The notes under the pieces are model-generated. The model was not told where the DNA came from. It saw nothing but the letters and a program-made list of their open reading frames with translations, and made no database searches. A stretch of DNA of 42,031 nt from Longimicrobium sp. (lineage in GTDB: Bacteria > Gemmatimonadota > Gemmatimonadetes > Longimicrobiales > Longimicrobiaceae), in assembly GCA_036389795.1 (NCBI GenBank), contig DASVWD010000153.1, forward strand, positions 1 through 42,031. Direction: 5' to 3'. The translations under genes were made by a program, and so were the position numbers. Shown piece after piece: positions 34,146 through 41,938 of the stretch; the stretch's first letter is position 1, and every line of letters starts with the position of its first letter.

Positions 34146-34425
34146 AGTGCGTGAGTGCGTGAGTGCGAAAGTGCGAAAGTGCGAAAGTGCGAAAGTGCGA
34201 AAGTGCGAAAGTGCGAGGTACGGCGAACGCGGGCGCCGAATGCGGGTGGGGTTAATGCGGGTGAACCCGCGGCTGGAAATACGAGAAGCCTCGCCGACCT
34301 GAATCGCGGGAACGGATTCGGAGCGGCGAGGCTTCTCGCTACCTTCGCACTAACGCACTAACGCACTAACGCACTTTCGTACTCTCGTACTTCCGTACTT
34401 TCGCACTGCCGTACCTACACTATCT
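34146..34425. repeat. Large inverted repeat of 8-base words enclosing a second palindrome
   Basis: The left array (34146-34217) is GTGCGTGA/GTGCGAAA in tandem. The right array (about 34343-34420) is the inverse, CGCACTAA and then CGTACTTT-like words. Between them a perfect 15-base stem pairs 34282-34296 with 34324-34338 (CGAGAAGCCTCGCCG and inverse). The gap 34145-34514 contains no gene; its right end holds the GlsB-like gene leader. Confidence 0.8.
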
Positions 34426-34514
34426 CCGCCCCGGCACCGAGTTTGCGTTCCCCACGGCCCGACGACGGTCCGAGGGGGACGTCGCGGCGGAAACTCAACC
34501 CGTGAGGTAAAGCC

Positions 34515-34775
34515 ATGTCGATCCTGTGGATGATCATCCTCGGCCTCATCGCCGGCGCCATCGCGAAGCTGATCATGCCCGGCCGCGACCCGGGCGGCAT
34601 CATCGTCACCATCCTGCTCGGCATCGCGGGCTCGCTGCTCGGCGGGTTCCTGGGCCGCATGCTGGGCGTGGGCGACGGCGACATGACCGCGGGCCTCATC
34701 GGCTCCATCATCGGCGCCATCATCCTGCTCTTCCTGTACCGGATGATGGTCGGCCGCCGGACCACGCGCATCTGA
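34515..34775 (+). CDS. GlsB/YeaQ/YmgE family membrane protein
   Basis: A small 86-residue protein with three hydrophobic segments and the family's glycine pattern: LIAGAIAKLIMPGRDPGGIIVTILLGIAGSLLGGFLGRMLG, then AGLIGSIIGAIILLFLYRMM. Relatives are general-stress membrane proteins once called transglycosylase-associated; no enzymatic activity is established. GTGAGG stands ahead of the ATG at 34515. The YciF-like gene follows after 42 bases. Confidence 0.92.
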   Translation: MSILWMIILGLIAGAIAKLIMPGRDPGGIIVTILLGIAGSLLGGFLGRMLGVGDGDMTAGLIGSIIGAIILLFLYRMMVGRRTTRI

Positions 34776-34817
34776 CCAGGCGCGGCAACCACTTCTTCTT
34801 GAGCGAACGGAGCAGTC

Positions 34818-35336
34818 ATGCCGGTCACGGAGCTGAAGGAAGTCCTCAAGCACGAGCTGGGCGACCTGCTGTACGCCGAGCGCCGCATCCTCACCATGCT
34901 CAAGACCATGGCGAGGGAGGTGTCCGACCCGCAGATGAAGACGCGGATCGAGGAGCACCACGGCGAGACGGAAGGCCAGATCGAGCGCCTGGAGCAGGCG
35001 TTCGAGGCCATCGGCGAGAAGGCGAAGGCCGAGAAGTGCGAGGGGATCATCGGGCTGAAGGAAGAGCACGACTCCTTCAAGTCCGAGGAGAAGCCCAGCA
35101 AGCCGATGCTCGAGGCCTTCGACCTGGGGTCGGGCCTGCGGGTGGAGCACTACGAGATCGCCGCGTATCGCACCGCCATCACCATGGCGACGGCGCTCGG
35201 CGAGGACCGGTGCGCGGGGCTCCTCCAGGAGAACCTGCTCGAGGAGGAGGCCATGGCCAAGTTCCTCGAGAAGAACGCCCTCCGCTCGCTCAAGAAGCTG
35301 GCGCAGCAGGGCGGCGGCGGCGGCAAGTCCGCCTGA
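34818..35336 (+). CDS. YciE/YciF-type ferroxidase family protein (DUF892)
   Basis: The 172-residue protein is a ferritin-like four-helix bundle. ELKEVLKHELGDLLYAERRILTMLKTM is the DUF892 start, and metal-binding Glu/His residues appear as EEHHGETEGQIERLEQAF, EHYEIAAYRTAI and LLEEEAMAKFLE. The family is associated with osmotic and oxidative stress and may bind di-iron. The tail ends in a glycine run (GGGGGKSA). It is probably cotranscribed with the GlsB-like gene and ends at the terminator at 35364. Confidence 0.93.
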   Translation: MPVTELKEVLKHELGDLLYAERRILTMLKTMAREVSDPQMKTRIEEHHGETEGQIERLEQAFEAIGEKAKAEKCEGIIGLKEEHDSFKSEEKPSKPMLEAFDLGSGLRVEHYEIAAYRTAITMATALGEDRCAGLLQENLLEEEAMAKFLEKNALRSLKKLAQQGGGGGKSA

Positions 35337-35363
35337 CCCGCCGGTCCTGGCTCAGCCAGACGC

Positions 35364-35396
35364 GAGCCCCCGCCGGACGAGCGCCGGCGGGGGCTC
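35364..35396 (+). terminator. Intrinsic terminator after the YciF-like gene
   Basis: GAGCCCCCGCCGG (35364-35376) pairs perfectly with CCGGCGGGGGCTC (35384-35396) over a 7-base loop, 27 bases after the stop, followed by CGCTTTGC. Confidence 0.75.
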
Positions 35397-35466
35397 CGCT
35401 TTGCGAACGGCACCAGCACGCCACCGCCCGAACAAACCGGACAGCTGCGACTGCGACTACGGATCT

Positions 35467-35610
35467 GGGCGTGTCCCTCCGCTGCGCTCCGGGCCGGGCT
35501 GCGCGCGCGGTAGGGCAGCAAACAACGCTGCCCAACCGCGCCGGGCCGCCACCGCCACGATACCCCCGTGGCGGCGGCGTCCCGGCCCTCCGGGCGCGCA
35601 TCCCTCACGC
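35467..35610 (-). repeat. Interspersed ~145-bp structured repeat, copy C
   Basis: Inverted relative to copy A. Its second hairpin uses GGGCAGC (35513-35519) and GCTGCCC (35527-35533) in place of GGGCACG/CGTGCCC. In the gap 35337-35771 only this element, the terminator before it, a GTAGGGGCGAGGCCTGC block (35636-35652) and the hairpin at 35725 are seen. Confidence 0.85.
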
Positions 35611-35724
35611 AAATTCGGCCCCGACGGCGAAACCCCCGTAGGGGCGAGGCCTGCCTCGACCGCCCCGCCCGCCGCCACACGCGTGGCCGCCTCGCACCTC
35701 GAACCCCGCCACCGATCGCGGTTG

Positions 35725-35749
35725 AAGCCTCGCGCCGTTTGCGAGGCTT
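35725..35749. terminator. AAGCCTCGC hairpin, possible zapE terminator
   Basis: AAGCCTCGC (35725-35733) pairs with GCGAGGCTT (35741-35749), 23 bases beyond the zapE stop on the minus strand. The same stem core occurs at 34282 and 40786. No strong T-run follows, so termination is uncertain. Confidence 0.45.
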
Positions 35750-35771
35750 TCCGTGGTTCCAGCGAGTGTCT

Positions 35772-36848
35772 TCAGGCGCTCGCGTCGTCGGCACTCGCGT
35801 CGGCGTCCGCCTCCGCGCTCTCTCCCAGCATCTCCTCCATCCGCGACAGGCAGCGCGAGAACTTCTTCCCGAACGGCCCGGCCAGGAACGAGGCGGGGAA
35901 CAGCTCCCCGAGCGCGGCCTCGGACGTCGCCGCGAAGGCCACCGAGTCGTCGTAGAGCTTGTCGACCAGGTGCACCCAGCGCAGCGCGTCGTACGGGTGC
36001 GCGAACGGCTCGATCCCCCGCACCAGCAGCGCCCCGATCCGCCCGGCCAGGGCGGCGTAGCGGATCGGGTGCACCTGCCCGAGCCCCGCCATCAGCTCGC
36101 CGAAGCCGGCGACGAGCGTGCGGGCGTCCGCCCGGGCGATCCTCCGCTCCATGGCCGCGTCGTCCAGGAAGTACGCGCGGCCCGGGTCCGCCTGGAAGCG
36201 GCGGTGGCGGTAGTCCTCGCCCGCGACCTCCAGCACCTCGAAGGCCGAGGCCAACTCCTCGATCTCGGCCGTGAAGCTCTTCTGGTCGAAGCGCCCGCGC
36301 CCCAGCTCGTCGGGGACGGTGTTCGAGGTGGTGGCCACGCGCACCCCGCCGGCCAGCGTGCCGCGCACGAAGGCCAGCGCCATCTTCAGGTTGCCGGGGT
36401 CGTCCAGCTCCCACTCGTCCACCGCCACCAGGTGCATCCCGCCGAGCGCCGCCCGGGTGCCCTCCACCCCCAGCAGCCCGATGGTGTAGACCAGTTCGTC
36501 GAAGCTCAGGTACGCGCTCGGCCTGGGTGCTTCGTGCCAGAGCGCCGCCAGGAGGTGCGTCTTCCCCACGCCGAAGCCGCCGTCCAGGTACACGCCGCTC
36601 CCCGCGCGCCTCCCGCCGAAGAGCCCGCGCACCAGGCCGCCCAGCCCGGGCCGCGCCCCTTCCCGCAGCTCGTCCGCGACCTCCCGCAGCCGGCGGACGG
36701 CCTCGGCCTGCGAGGGGTGCCGCGGGTCGGGCCGGTAGTCGTCGAAGCGCTTGTCCGCGAAGCGCGGCGGCGGGACGAAGCCGGCCACCAGCTCGCCCGG
36801 GTCGGGGCGCGCGGGGATCTCGCGGAGAACCGTCTGCAGGTCGAGCAA
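35772..36848 (-). CDS. zapE: Cell division protein ZapE (AFG1-like ATPase)
   Basis: ZapE is a P-loop ATPase that acts on the FtsZ ring under stress. The 358-residue product has FADKRFDDYRPDPRHPSQAEAVRRL, the Walker A GGFGVGKTH (90-98), the Walker B LVAVDE (D144-E145), TTSNTVPDEL, and an AFG1-type C-terminal region with YALRWVHLVDKLYDDSVAFAATSE-like sequence. The end is unusually acidic (ESAEADADASADDASA). The start is read as TTG at 36848, with no good ribosome-binding site, so it is uncertain by a few codons. Confidence 0.9.
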   Translation of the reverse strand: MLDLQTVLREIPARPDPGELVAGFVPPPRFADKRFDDYRPDPRHPSQAEAVRRLREVADELREGARPGLGGLVRGLFGGRRAGSGVYLDGGFGVGKTHLLAALWHEAPRPSAYLSFDELVYTIGLLGVEGTRAALGGMHLVAVDEWELDDPGNLKMALAFVRGTLAGGVRVATTSNTVPDELGRGRFDQKSFTAEIEELASAFEVLEVAGEDYRHRRFQADPGRAYFLDDAAMERRIARADARTLVAGFGELMAGLGQVHPIRYAALAGRIGALLVRGIEPFAHPYDALRWVHLVDKLYDDSVAFAATSEAALGELFPASFLAGPFGKKFSRCLSRMEEMLGESAEADADASADDASA

Positions 36849-37064
36849 AACGAAAGCGTGCGCCGGGTGTCACGGTCGGTCGGGAGCGGCCCCAACCTAG
36901 CCGCCGCCGGCGCCGGGACAAGGCCGGACGAACGGAGTGGGCGAACCGTGGTCTTCCGTCGGCCCCGGCCGTGCACGCGAGTTGATGCGGGCGGCTGAAT
37001 CATGTCGTATTGTGTCTCTCCCACGCGGTTCCTTCATCCCTCCGCTTCCACCGGGGGCTGGACC

Positions 37065-38405
37065 ATGTCCATCTTCACCTTCCACAACCCGATCGTCTCC
37101 GCCGCGCAGGCCGCGCTGCACCACGCGCTGGTCCGGCAGGGGCACCCCGACACGGCCAGCCTGAGCGCGGGGCACGAGAAGATGCAGCAGCTGGTGAAGC
37201 TGGGCCGGGGCTTCACCGGGCCGCGCAGCCCGGCCCCGGGCGCCGACACCACCGAGGAGGTGGCCGACGAGTGCCTGAAGCTGTACCTGGACTACGTGGC
37301 GGCGCGCTTCGCGGGGCACGAGCAGAAGGCGCAGCAGCTCTACGACGAGCTGAAGTTCTCGGTGTGCGACCCGCTGTGGCTGGAGGCGATCACCGCCTAC
37401 GAGGACTTCGTCCACTGCGAGGGCGGCAGGGTCAGCTACACGGGGCTCCAGCCCGGCGAGGACGTGGGCCCCTTCCCGGTCGACGCGAGCCCGCTCCGCA
37501 TCGCCCTGCTCGCCGACTGGGGGACGGGCGACGACCTGGCGAAGAACGTCCTGGCGCAGGCGAAGGCACTCGCTCCGCACCTGCTGATCCACATGGGCGA
37601 CGTCTACTACGCGGGGACGCAGGCCGAGCAGCAGGCCTACTTCCTCGACGTGGTCGAGCAGTACTTCCCGGGCACCAGGTCCGGCCGGTTCCCCGTCTAC
37701 GTGATCCCCGGCAACCACGACTACTACTCCGGCGGGACCGGCTTCACCTGGCTGATCGGGCAGCTGGGGCGGCAGAAGGGGAGCTACTTCTGCCTGCGCG
37801 GCGAGGGGTGGCAGGTGGTGGCGCTGGACACCGGCTACAACGACCGCGACCCGTTCACGGTGGAGAGCAACATCACCGCGCTCACCGACGACCAGGTGGC
37901 GTGGCTGGCGGACGTGATGGGGAGCGCCGGCGGGCGCAGGACGATCCTGCTCACGCACCACCAGCTGTACAGCGGCGCGGGCCCGGTCGGCGAGCAGGAC
38001 CAGGGCGGGCAGACGGTGCGCTGGGGGATCAACCCGCTCCTCTACGAGCAGGTGCGGCCGTACTTCGGCCAGATCCCCGTGTGGCTGTGGGGGCACGAGC
38101 ACAACTCGGTGGTCTTCCAGCCGCGGCAGGGCGTGCCGCCGGGCCGGTGCATCGGCTCGGCCGCCGTGCCGATGATGGTGATCCAGGACCCGTACCGGCA
38201 GGACGCGACGCTGCAGGGCGTCGACGGCATCGACGTGCCGCAGATGGACCCTTCGCACGAGCTGGGCAACAACGGGGTCGAGTACTACCACGGCTTCGCG
38301 ATGCTCACGCTGGACGCACAGCAGGCGACGGTCACCTACTACCAGGTCCCGCCCGGCGGCGCGTACCAGGAGATGCTTAGCGAGACGTACCCGGCGGCGG
38401 GGTGA
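37065..38405 (+). CDS. Metallophosphoesterase with N-terminal helical extension
   Basis: This 446-residue protein has a calcineurin-like phosphoesterase domain (about 148-400). Metal-site motifs are LLADWGTG (D151), MGDVYYAG (D179), IPGNHDYY (N217, H218), LTHHQ and GHEH (H344, H346). The first ~145 residues are helical and of unknown role (SAAQAALHHALVRQGHPDTASLSAGHEKMQQLVKLGRGF). There is no signal peptide, so it is probably cytoplasmic. ATG 37065 is preferred over one 63 bases upstream because GGGGGCTGG precedes it. The substrate is unknown. Confidence 0.88.
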   Translation: MSIFTFHNPIVSAAQAALHHALVRQGHPDTASLSAGHEKMQQLVKLGRGFTGPRSPAPGADTTEEVADECLKLYLDYVAARFAGHEQKAQQLYDELKFSVCDPLWLEAITAYEDFVHCEGGRVSYTGLQPGEDVGPFPVDASPLRIALLADWGTGDDLAKNVLAQAKALAPHLLIHMGDVYYAGTQAEQQAYFLDVVEQYFPGTRSGRFPVYVIPGNHDYYSGGTGFTWLIGQLGRQKGSYFCLRGEGWQVVALDTGYNDRDPFTVESNITALTDDQVAWLADVMGSAGGRRTILLTHHQLYSGAGPVGEQDQGGQTVRWGINPLLYEQVRPYFGQIPVWLWGHEHNSVVFQPRQGVPPGRCIGSAAVPMMVIQDPYRQDATLQGVDGIDVPQMDPSHELGNNGVEYYHGFAMLTLDAQQATVTYYQVPPGGAYQEMLSETYPAAG

Positions 38406-38454
38406 CACGGGGTCCGACCGCGCGCTGACGGCAGGCTCTGGCGCCGCCGCGGGG

Positions 38455-38513
38455 CCCTCACCCGCCGCCTTAGAGCGGCAACCCTCTCCCAACTTCGGGA
38501 GAGGGTGGACTTT
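38455..38513 (-). repeat. CCCTCTCCC..GGGAGAGGG hairpin block, copy 2
   Basis: Inverted copy of 19441-19492, with a perfect hairpin CTCTCCC-AACTTC-GGGAGAG. It may also terminate the metallophosphoesterase transcript, 50 bases upstream. Confidence 0.7.
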
Positions 38514-38551
38514 ACGGGTCGGTGTGCGAGGTTGGGATTTCGCGTGAAAAC

Positions 38552-38658
38552 GTAGGGGCGAGGCCTGCCTCGACCGGCGGGGGTCGGCCCCTGCGCGAGA
38601 GGCGGGGCAATGTGCCAATGCCACCTCCGCACGGACTCGCAGGCTCGCCCCTACGAGA
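38552..38658. repeat. GTAGGGGCGAGGCCTGC inverted pair
   Basis: GTAGGGGCGAGGCCTGC (about 38552-38568) faces GCAGGCTCGCCCCTAC (about 38639-38654). A single copy of the left arm is at 35636-35652. Part of the 38406-38914 gap, which carries repeats only. Confidence 0.65.
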
Positions 38659-38688
38659 CCCCCCGGTGCTGCGCGCGACGAAACCCCG

Positions 38689-38832
38689 CGTGAGGGATGC
38701 GCGCCCGACAGGGCCGGGACGCCGCCGCCACAGGGGTATCGTGGCGGCGGTGGCCCGGCGCGGTTAGGCAGCGTGGTTTGCTGCCTTACCGCGCGCGCAG
38801 CCCGGCCCGGAGCGCAGCGGAGGGACACGCCC
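38689..38832 (+). repeat. Interspersed ~145-bp structured repeat, copy D
   Basis: Same orientation as copy A. First hairpin CCGCCGCCA (38722-38730) with TGGCGGCGG (38742-38750); second AGGCAGC (38766-38772) with GCTGCCT (38780-38786). Both stems differ from copy A but remain fully paired. Confidence 0.85.
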
Positions 38833-38839
38833 AAACCGC

Positions 38840-38888
38840 AAGTGCGAAGTGCGGGAGATCGGACTGGCCGATCCAGCACTTCGCACTC
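38840..38888. repeat. Dyad with 7-base words (AGTGCGA)
   Basis: AGTGCGAAGTGC (38841-38852) is perfectly complementary to GCACTTCGCACT (38876-38887). More words (TTCGTACTTCGCACTCAG) follow to 38911. It directly abuts copy D of the 145-bp element, as the array at 19139 abuts copy B. Confidence 0.7.
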
Positions 38889-38914
38889 AGGACTTCGTAC
38901 TTCGCACTCAGGCG

Positions 38915-39604
38915 TTACAGGCCGGAGCGGACGAGGAAGATCCACTCCCAGCCGTCGGGGCCGCGGCGGAAGCCGGCGCGCAGGTCGAGGTAGTTGGGGG
39001 TCGTGGCGTACTCCGGCGGGGCGGCCCAGACGGGGGTGCCGCGCACGCCGGCGATGCCGCGGTCCAGCAGGAAGGGGAGCCGCCGCAGGTCGTTGGCGCG
39101 GTAGCCCCGCCACGCGCCGATCGCCTCCAGCGCGCCCTCGGCCCCCTCCAGCGAGTGCACGAAGTCGCGCGACATCACCGCCCGCAGCGCCTCGAGGTCG
39201 CCCCGCACGGCGGCGTCGCGCACGGCCAGCGCGAAGTCGGCCAGCTCCAGGCGCCGGGCGTCGGCGGGGGCGAGCGGGGCGTAGGCCACGCGGGCGCTGT
39301 CGACCCACCCCGTGGGCTGGCCGCGGCAGACGATGCAGCGCACCAGGAGCCCCGCCGAGTCCGCCCGCAGCACCTGCAGCCGCATGAACATGTGCGGAAG
39401 CGTGGTGGGCGCGGAGTCGCTCCGGAGCACCAGCCCCGGCTCGCGCGTCCACGCGTCGGTGGCGGTGAAGGCGGGCGGCGGGGGTGGGGGCGGGGCCGGC
39501 GGCGGCGCGGGGACGGGCGCCGGGCGGCGCGGCGGCGGCCCCCCGCAGGCCGCCTGCAGCGCCAGCGCGAGCGCGAGCGCGGCCGTGGCGAGGCGGCGCG
39601 TCAT
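38915..39604 (-). CDS. Proline-rich lipoprotein of unknown function
   Basis: A 229-residue exported protein. The lipoprotein signal peptide ends in LQAAC (C20), then a proline-rich linker (about 24-45: PPPRRPAPVPAPPPAPPPPPPP) and a globular domain. The domain includes TWVDSARV-like sequence, a CIVC pair, and ELADFALAVRDAAVRGDLEALRAVMSRDFVHSLEG, which resembles the start of SnoaL/NTF2-like folds, and ends YLDLRAGFRRGPDGWEWIFLVRSGL. The match to NTF2-like proteins is weak. It overlaps the YCII gene by 4 bases. Confidence 0.82.
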   Translation of the reverse strand: MTRRLATAALALALALQAACGGPPPRRPAPVPAPPPAPPPPPPPAFTATDAWTREPGLVLRSDSAPTTLPHMFMRLQVLRADSAGLLVRCIVCRGQPTGWVDSARVAYAPLAPADARRLELADFALAVRDAAVRGDLEALRAVMSRDFVHSLEGAEGALEAIGAWRGYRANDLRRLPFLLDRGIAGVRGTPVWAAPPEYATTPNYLDLRAGFRRGPDGWEWIFLVRSGL

Positions 39605-39903
39605 GCGGCCAGCTGGGTGAAGACGGTGCGCCACGGCTTGAGGTCGGCGCGGAAGAGGCCGTCCCGCACGCACGGGTCGCCGTCGATGAAGGCGCGTGCC
39701 TCTTCCTCGGAAGCCGCGTTGATCACCGCCAGGTTCAGCGAGGCGTCCTCGCAGCGGCCGGCCAGGAAGAGGCGGCCGGCGGCCAGCGCCCGGCGCAGGT
39801 AGTCGTAGTGCCGCTGCACGGTGGCGATCTCCTGCTCGGTGATGGTCTCCACCAGGCGCTCGCGCGTGGGGCGGTAGAAGATGGCGAAGTTTCCGGTCGA
39901 CAT
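39601..39903 (-). CDS. YCII-related domain protein
   Basis: A 100-residue protein with the YciI-like fold: FAIFYRPTRERLVETITEQEIATVQRHYDYLRRALAAGRLFLAGRCEDASLNLAVINAASEEEARAFIDGDPCVRDGLFRADLKPW. The central H is at the position of the conserved histidine of the family, and the ARAFIDGDP segment is typical. The biochemical role of most members is unknown. It is the first gene of a two-gene minus-strand unit with the lipoprotein and is divergent from mqnB by 33 bases. Confidence 0.9.
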   Translation of the reverse strand: MSTGNFAIFYRPTRERLVETITEQEIATVQRHYDYLRRALAAGRLFLAGRCEDASLNLAVINAASEEEARAFIDGDPCVRDGLFRADLKPWRTVFTQLAA

Positions 39904-39936
39904 CGCGGTCCAGGGGGTCTGGTTTCCCGTCGGGGG

Positions 39937-40764
39937 ATGCAGGCGATAAATTCGGCGCGCACGGCCGAAACGCAACCCGACCCCGGCTTCCGCGCCCCGA
40001 TCTTGCCCGCGCCCGCCCCGCTCGCCCTGGTCTGCTCGGTCCCGCTCGAGTGCGAGCGGCTCCGCGGCTGGCTCGCGGACGCCGCGCCGGTCGAGGTCGG
40101 CCGCAAGGCGGCGTGGAGCGGGGTGCTGGGCGGCGCGCCGGTGATCGTCTTCCCCGCGGGAATGGGCAAGACCAACGCCGCGCACGGGCTGACGGCGCTG
40201 CTGGAGAGGCGCGAGGTGCGCGGGGTGCTCGGCTTCGGCGTGGGCGGCGCGTACCCCGGCTCGGGGCTGGAGGTGGGCGACGTCGCCGTCGCCTCGCGCG
40301 CCGTCTACGGCGACGAGGGGGTGGAGGCGCCGGGCGGCTGGCTCTCGACGGAGGGGATCGGCATCCCGCTTCTGGAGCGCGGCGGCGAGCGCGTCTTCAA
40401 CGAGATCGCGCTCGACCCGGCCCTCGCCGGGCGGGCGCGGGCGGCGCTGGAGGCGGCGGGCTTCCGGGTGCGCGTGGGGCCGTTCGTCACCGTCTCCGCC
40501 TGCTCGGGTACGGCGGCGCGGGGCACGGAGCTGGCCCGCCGCTTCGGGGCGCTGTGCGAGGGGATGGAGGGCGCGGCGCTGGCGCACGTGGCGGCGATCT
40601 ACGAGGTGCCGTTCCTGGAGCTGCGGGCGATCAGCAACCGGGTGGAGGACCGCGACCTCTCGCGCTGGCGGCTCAGGGAGGCGGCGGAGGCGGCGCAGGA
40701 GGCGGTGCGGGTGGTGGTGGGAGGGTGGGGGGGCGAGGAGGGCGGGGGGGCCAGGGGCGGCTGA
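39937..40764 (+). CDS. mqnB: Futalosine hydrolase
   Basis: MqnB removes hypoxanthine from futalosine to give dehypoxanthine futalosine in the alternative menaquinone pathway. The nucleosidase fold is visible: VCSVPLECERL, PAGMGKTNAAHGLTALLE, VLGFGVGGAYPGSGLEVGDVAVAS, GMEGAALAHVAAIYEVPFLELRAISNRVEDRD with the catalytic acid region. The ATG at 39937 follows CGGGGG. The last ~15 residues are glycine-rich. A 5'-methylthioadenosine nucleosidase role cannot be excluded from sequence alone, but the neighbouring mqnD favours futalosine. Confidence 0.92.
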   Translation: MQAINSARTAETQPDPGFRAPILPAPAPLALVCSVPLECERLRGWLADAAPVEVGRKAAWSGVLGGAPVIVFPAGMGKTNAAHGLTALLERREVRGVLGFGVGGAYPGSGLEVGDVAVASRAVYGDEGVEAPGGWLSTEGIGIPLLERGGERVFNEIALDPALAGRARAALEAAGFRVRVGPFVTVSACSGTAARGTELARRFGALCEGMEGAALAHVAAIYEVPFLELRAISNRVEDRDLSRWRLREAAEAAQEAVRVVVGGWGGEEGGGARGG

Positions 40765-40784
40765 AGCCGCGGCAACAACTGCAG

Positions 40785-40840
40785 AAAGCCTCGCCTGGAC
40801 AGGGATCGGCGCAGTCGAGAACTCGGTGCGCGCGAGGCTT
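40785..40840. repeat. AAGCCTCGC hairpin in the mqnB-mqnD spacer
   Basis: AAGCCTCGC (40786-40794) pairs with GCGAGGCTT (40832-40840), with a long loop. Upstream, GCGGCTGAAGCCGC forms its own small hairpin. It may attenuate read-through between the two genes. Confidence 0.55.
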
Positions 40841-40918
40841 CAACGGCTTGCGGAACCGGGCCCTGGACCGGGGCGGGAGCGGGCGCGTCGCAGGCCGACG
40901 AAGGGATCAGGTCGAGAG

Positions 40919-41776
40919 ATGGTGGAGACGACGAACGAGGTGAGGACGCTGTCGCTCGGGTTTTCGCCGTGCCCGAACGACACGTTCATCTTCCACGCGC
41001 TGGTGCACGGGGCGGTGCGGGCGGAGGGGCTCGCCTTCGAGCCGCGGCTGGAGGACGTGGAGACGCTGAACCGGCTGGCGGAGGAGGCGGCGCTCGACGT
41101 CACCAAGGTGTCCTACGGCGCCATCCCGCACCTGGTACGCGACTACGTGCTCCTGCGCAGCGGCGGGGCGCTGGGGCGCGGGTGCGGGCCACTCGTGGTG
41201 GCGCGGGAGGAGGCCGACCCCTCGGAGCTGCGGACGAAGCGCATCGCCATCCCGGGGCGGAACACCACGGCCAACCTGCTGCTGCGGCTCTGCGCGCCGG
41301 ACGCGGCCGCCGGGGTGGAGATGGTCTACAGCGACATCATGCCCGCCGTGGCGCGCGGCGAGGTGGACGCGGGGCTCATCATCCACGAGTCGCGCTTCAC
41401 CTACCCGGCGCACGGGCTGGCGAAGGTGATCGACCTGGGCGAGTGGTGGGAGCAAACGACGGGGCTGCCGATCCCCCTGGGCGGCATCCTGGCGCGGCGC
41501 GGCCTGGGCGCCGGGACGATCCGCGCCGTGGACGACGCCGTCCGCCGCTCCGTCGAGCACGCCTTCGCCGACCCCGCCGCCTCGCGCGCCTACGTCCGCG
41601 CCCACGCGCAGGAGCTGGACGACGCGGTCACGCAGCAGCACATCGACCTCTACGTCAACCACTTCTCCGCCGACGTCGGCCCCGAGGGCGAGCGGGCCAT
41701 CGAAGAGATCTTCGCCCGCGCCCGCGCCGCCGGCATCATCGCGGAGGACGTCCCCTCGCCGTTCCTGGCGGACTGA
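40919..41776 (+). CDS. mqnD: 1,4-dihydroxy-6-naphthoate synthase
   Basis: MqnD makes 1,4-dihydroxy-6-naphthoate from the cyclic product of MqnC in the futalosine pathway. The 285-residue protein opens LSLGFSPCPNDTFIFHALVHGAV, the MqnD signature. Further blocks are LDVTKVSYGAIPHL, LGRGCGPLVVA, RIAIPGRNTTANLLLRL, and GEVDAGLIIHESRFTYPAHGL with the catalytic-site histidine. It lies 154 bases downstream of mqnB. MqnA, C and E genes are not in the window. Confidence 0.96.
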   Translation: MVETTNEVRTLSLGFSPCPNDTFIFHALVHGAVRAEGLAFEPRLEDVETLNRLAEEAALDVTKVSYGAIPHLVRDYVLLRSGGALGRGCGPLVVAREEADPSELRTKRIAIPGRNTTANLLLRLCAPDAAAGVEMVYSDIMPAVARGEVDAGLIIHESRFTYPAHGLAKVIDLGEWWEQTTGLPIPLGGILARRGLGAGTIRAVDDAVRRSVEHAFADPAASRAYVRAHAQELDDAVTQQHIDLYVNHFSADVGPEGERAIEEIFARARAAGIIAEDVPSPFLAD

Positions 41777-41835
41777 GCCCCGACACGTCCGGGGATAACC
41801 ACCGCGCAAGGCAGGCTCCGCACCGATCCGCAAAG

Positions 41836-41892
41836 TACCCTCTCCCGAAGTCGGGAGAGGGTGGACGCCCTGAGGCGGCCGGGTGAGGGCCT
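41836..41892 (+). repeat. CCCTCTCCC..GGGAGAGGG hairpin block, copy 3
   Basis: CCCTCTCCC (41838-41846) pairs with GGGAGAGGG (41853-41861), perfect over 9 bases, then GAGGCGGCCGGGTGAGGGC. About 60 bases after mqnD, so it may also end that transcript. Confidence 0.7.
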
Positions 41893-41938
41893 CATACCAT
41901 TTCGCAGGGAATCGTTCGGGTATCAGCCCTGAAAAGGT

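Noticed and set aside
34146-34425. CRISPR or replication-origin iterons
   Set aside because: No spacer pattern, no replication initiator gene, and the words differ from the other arrays; treated as a repeat dyad.
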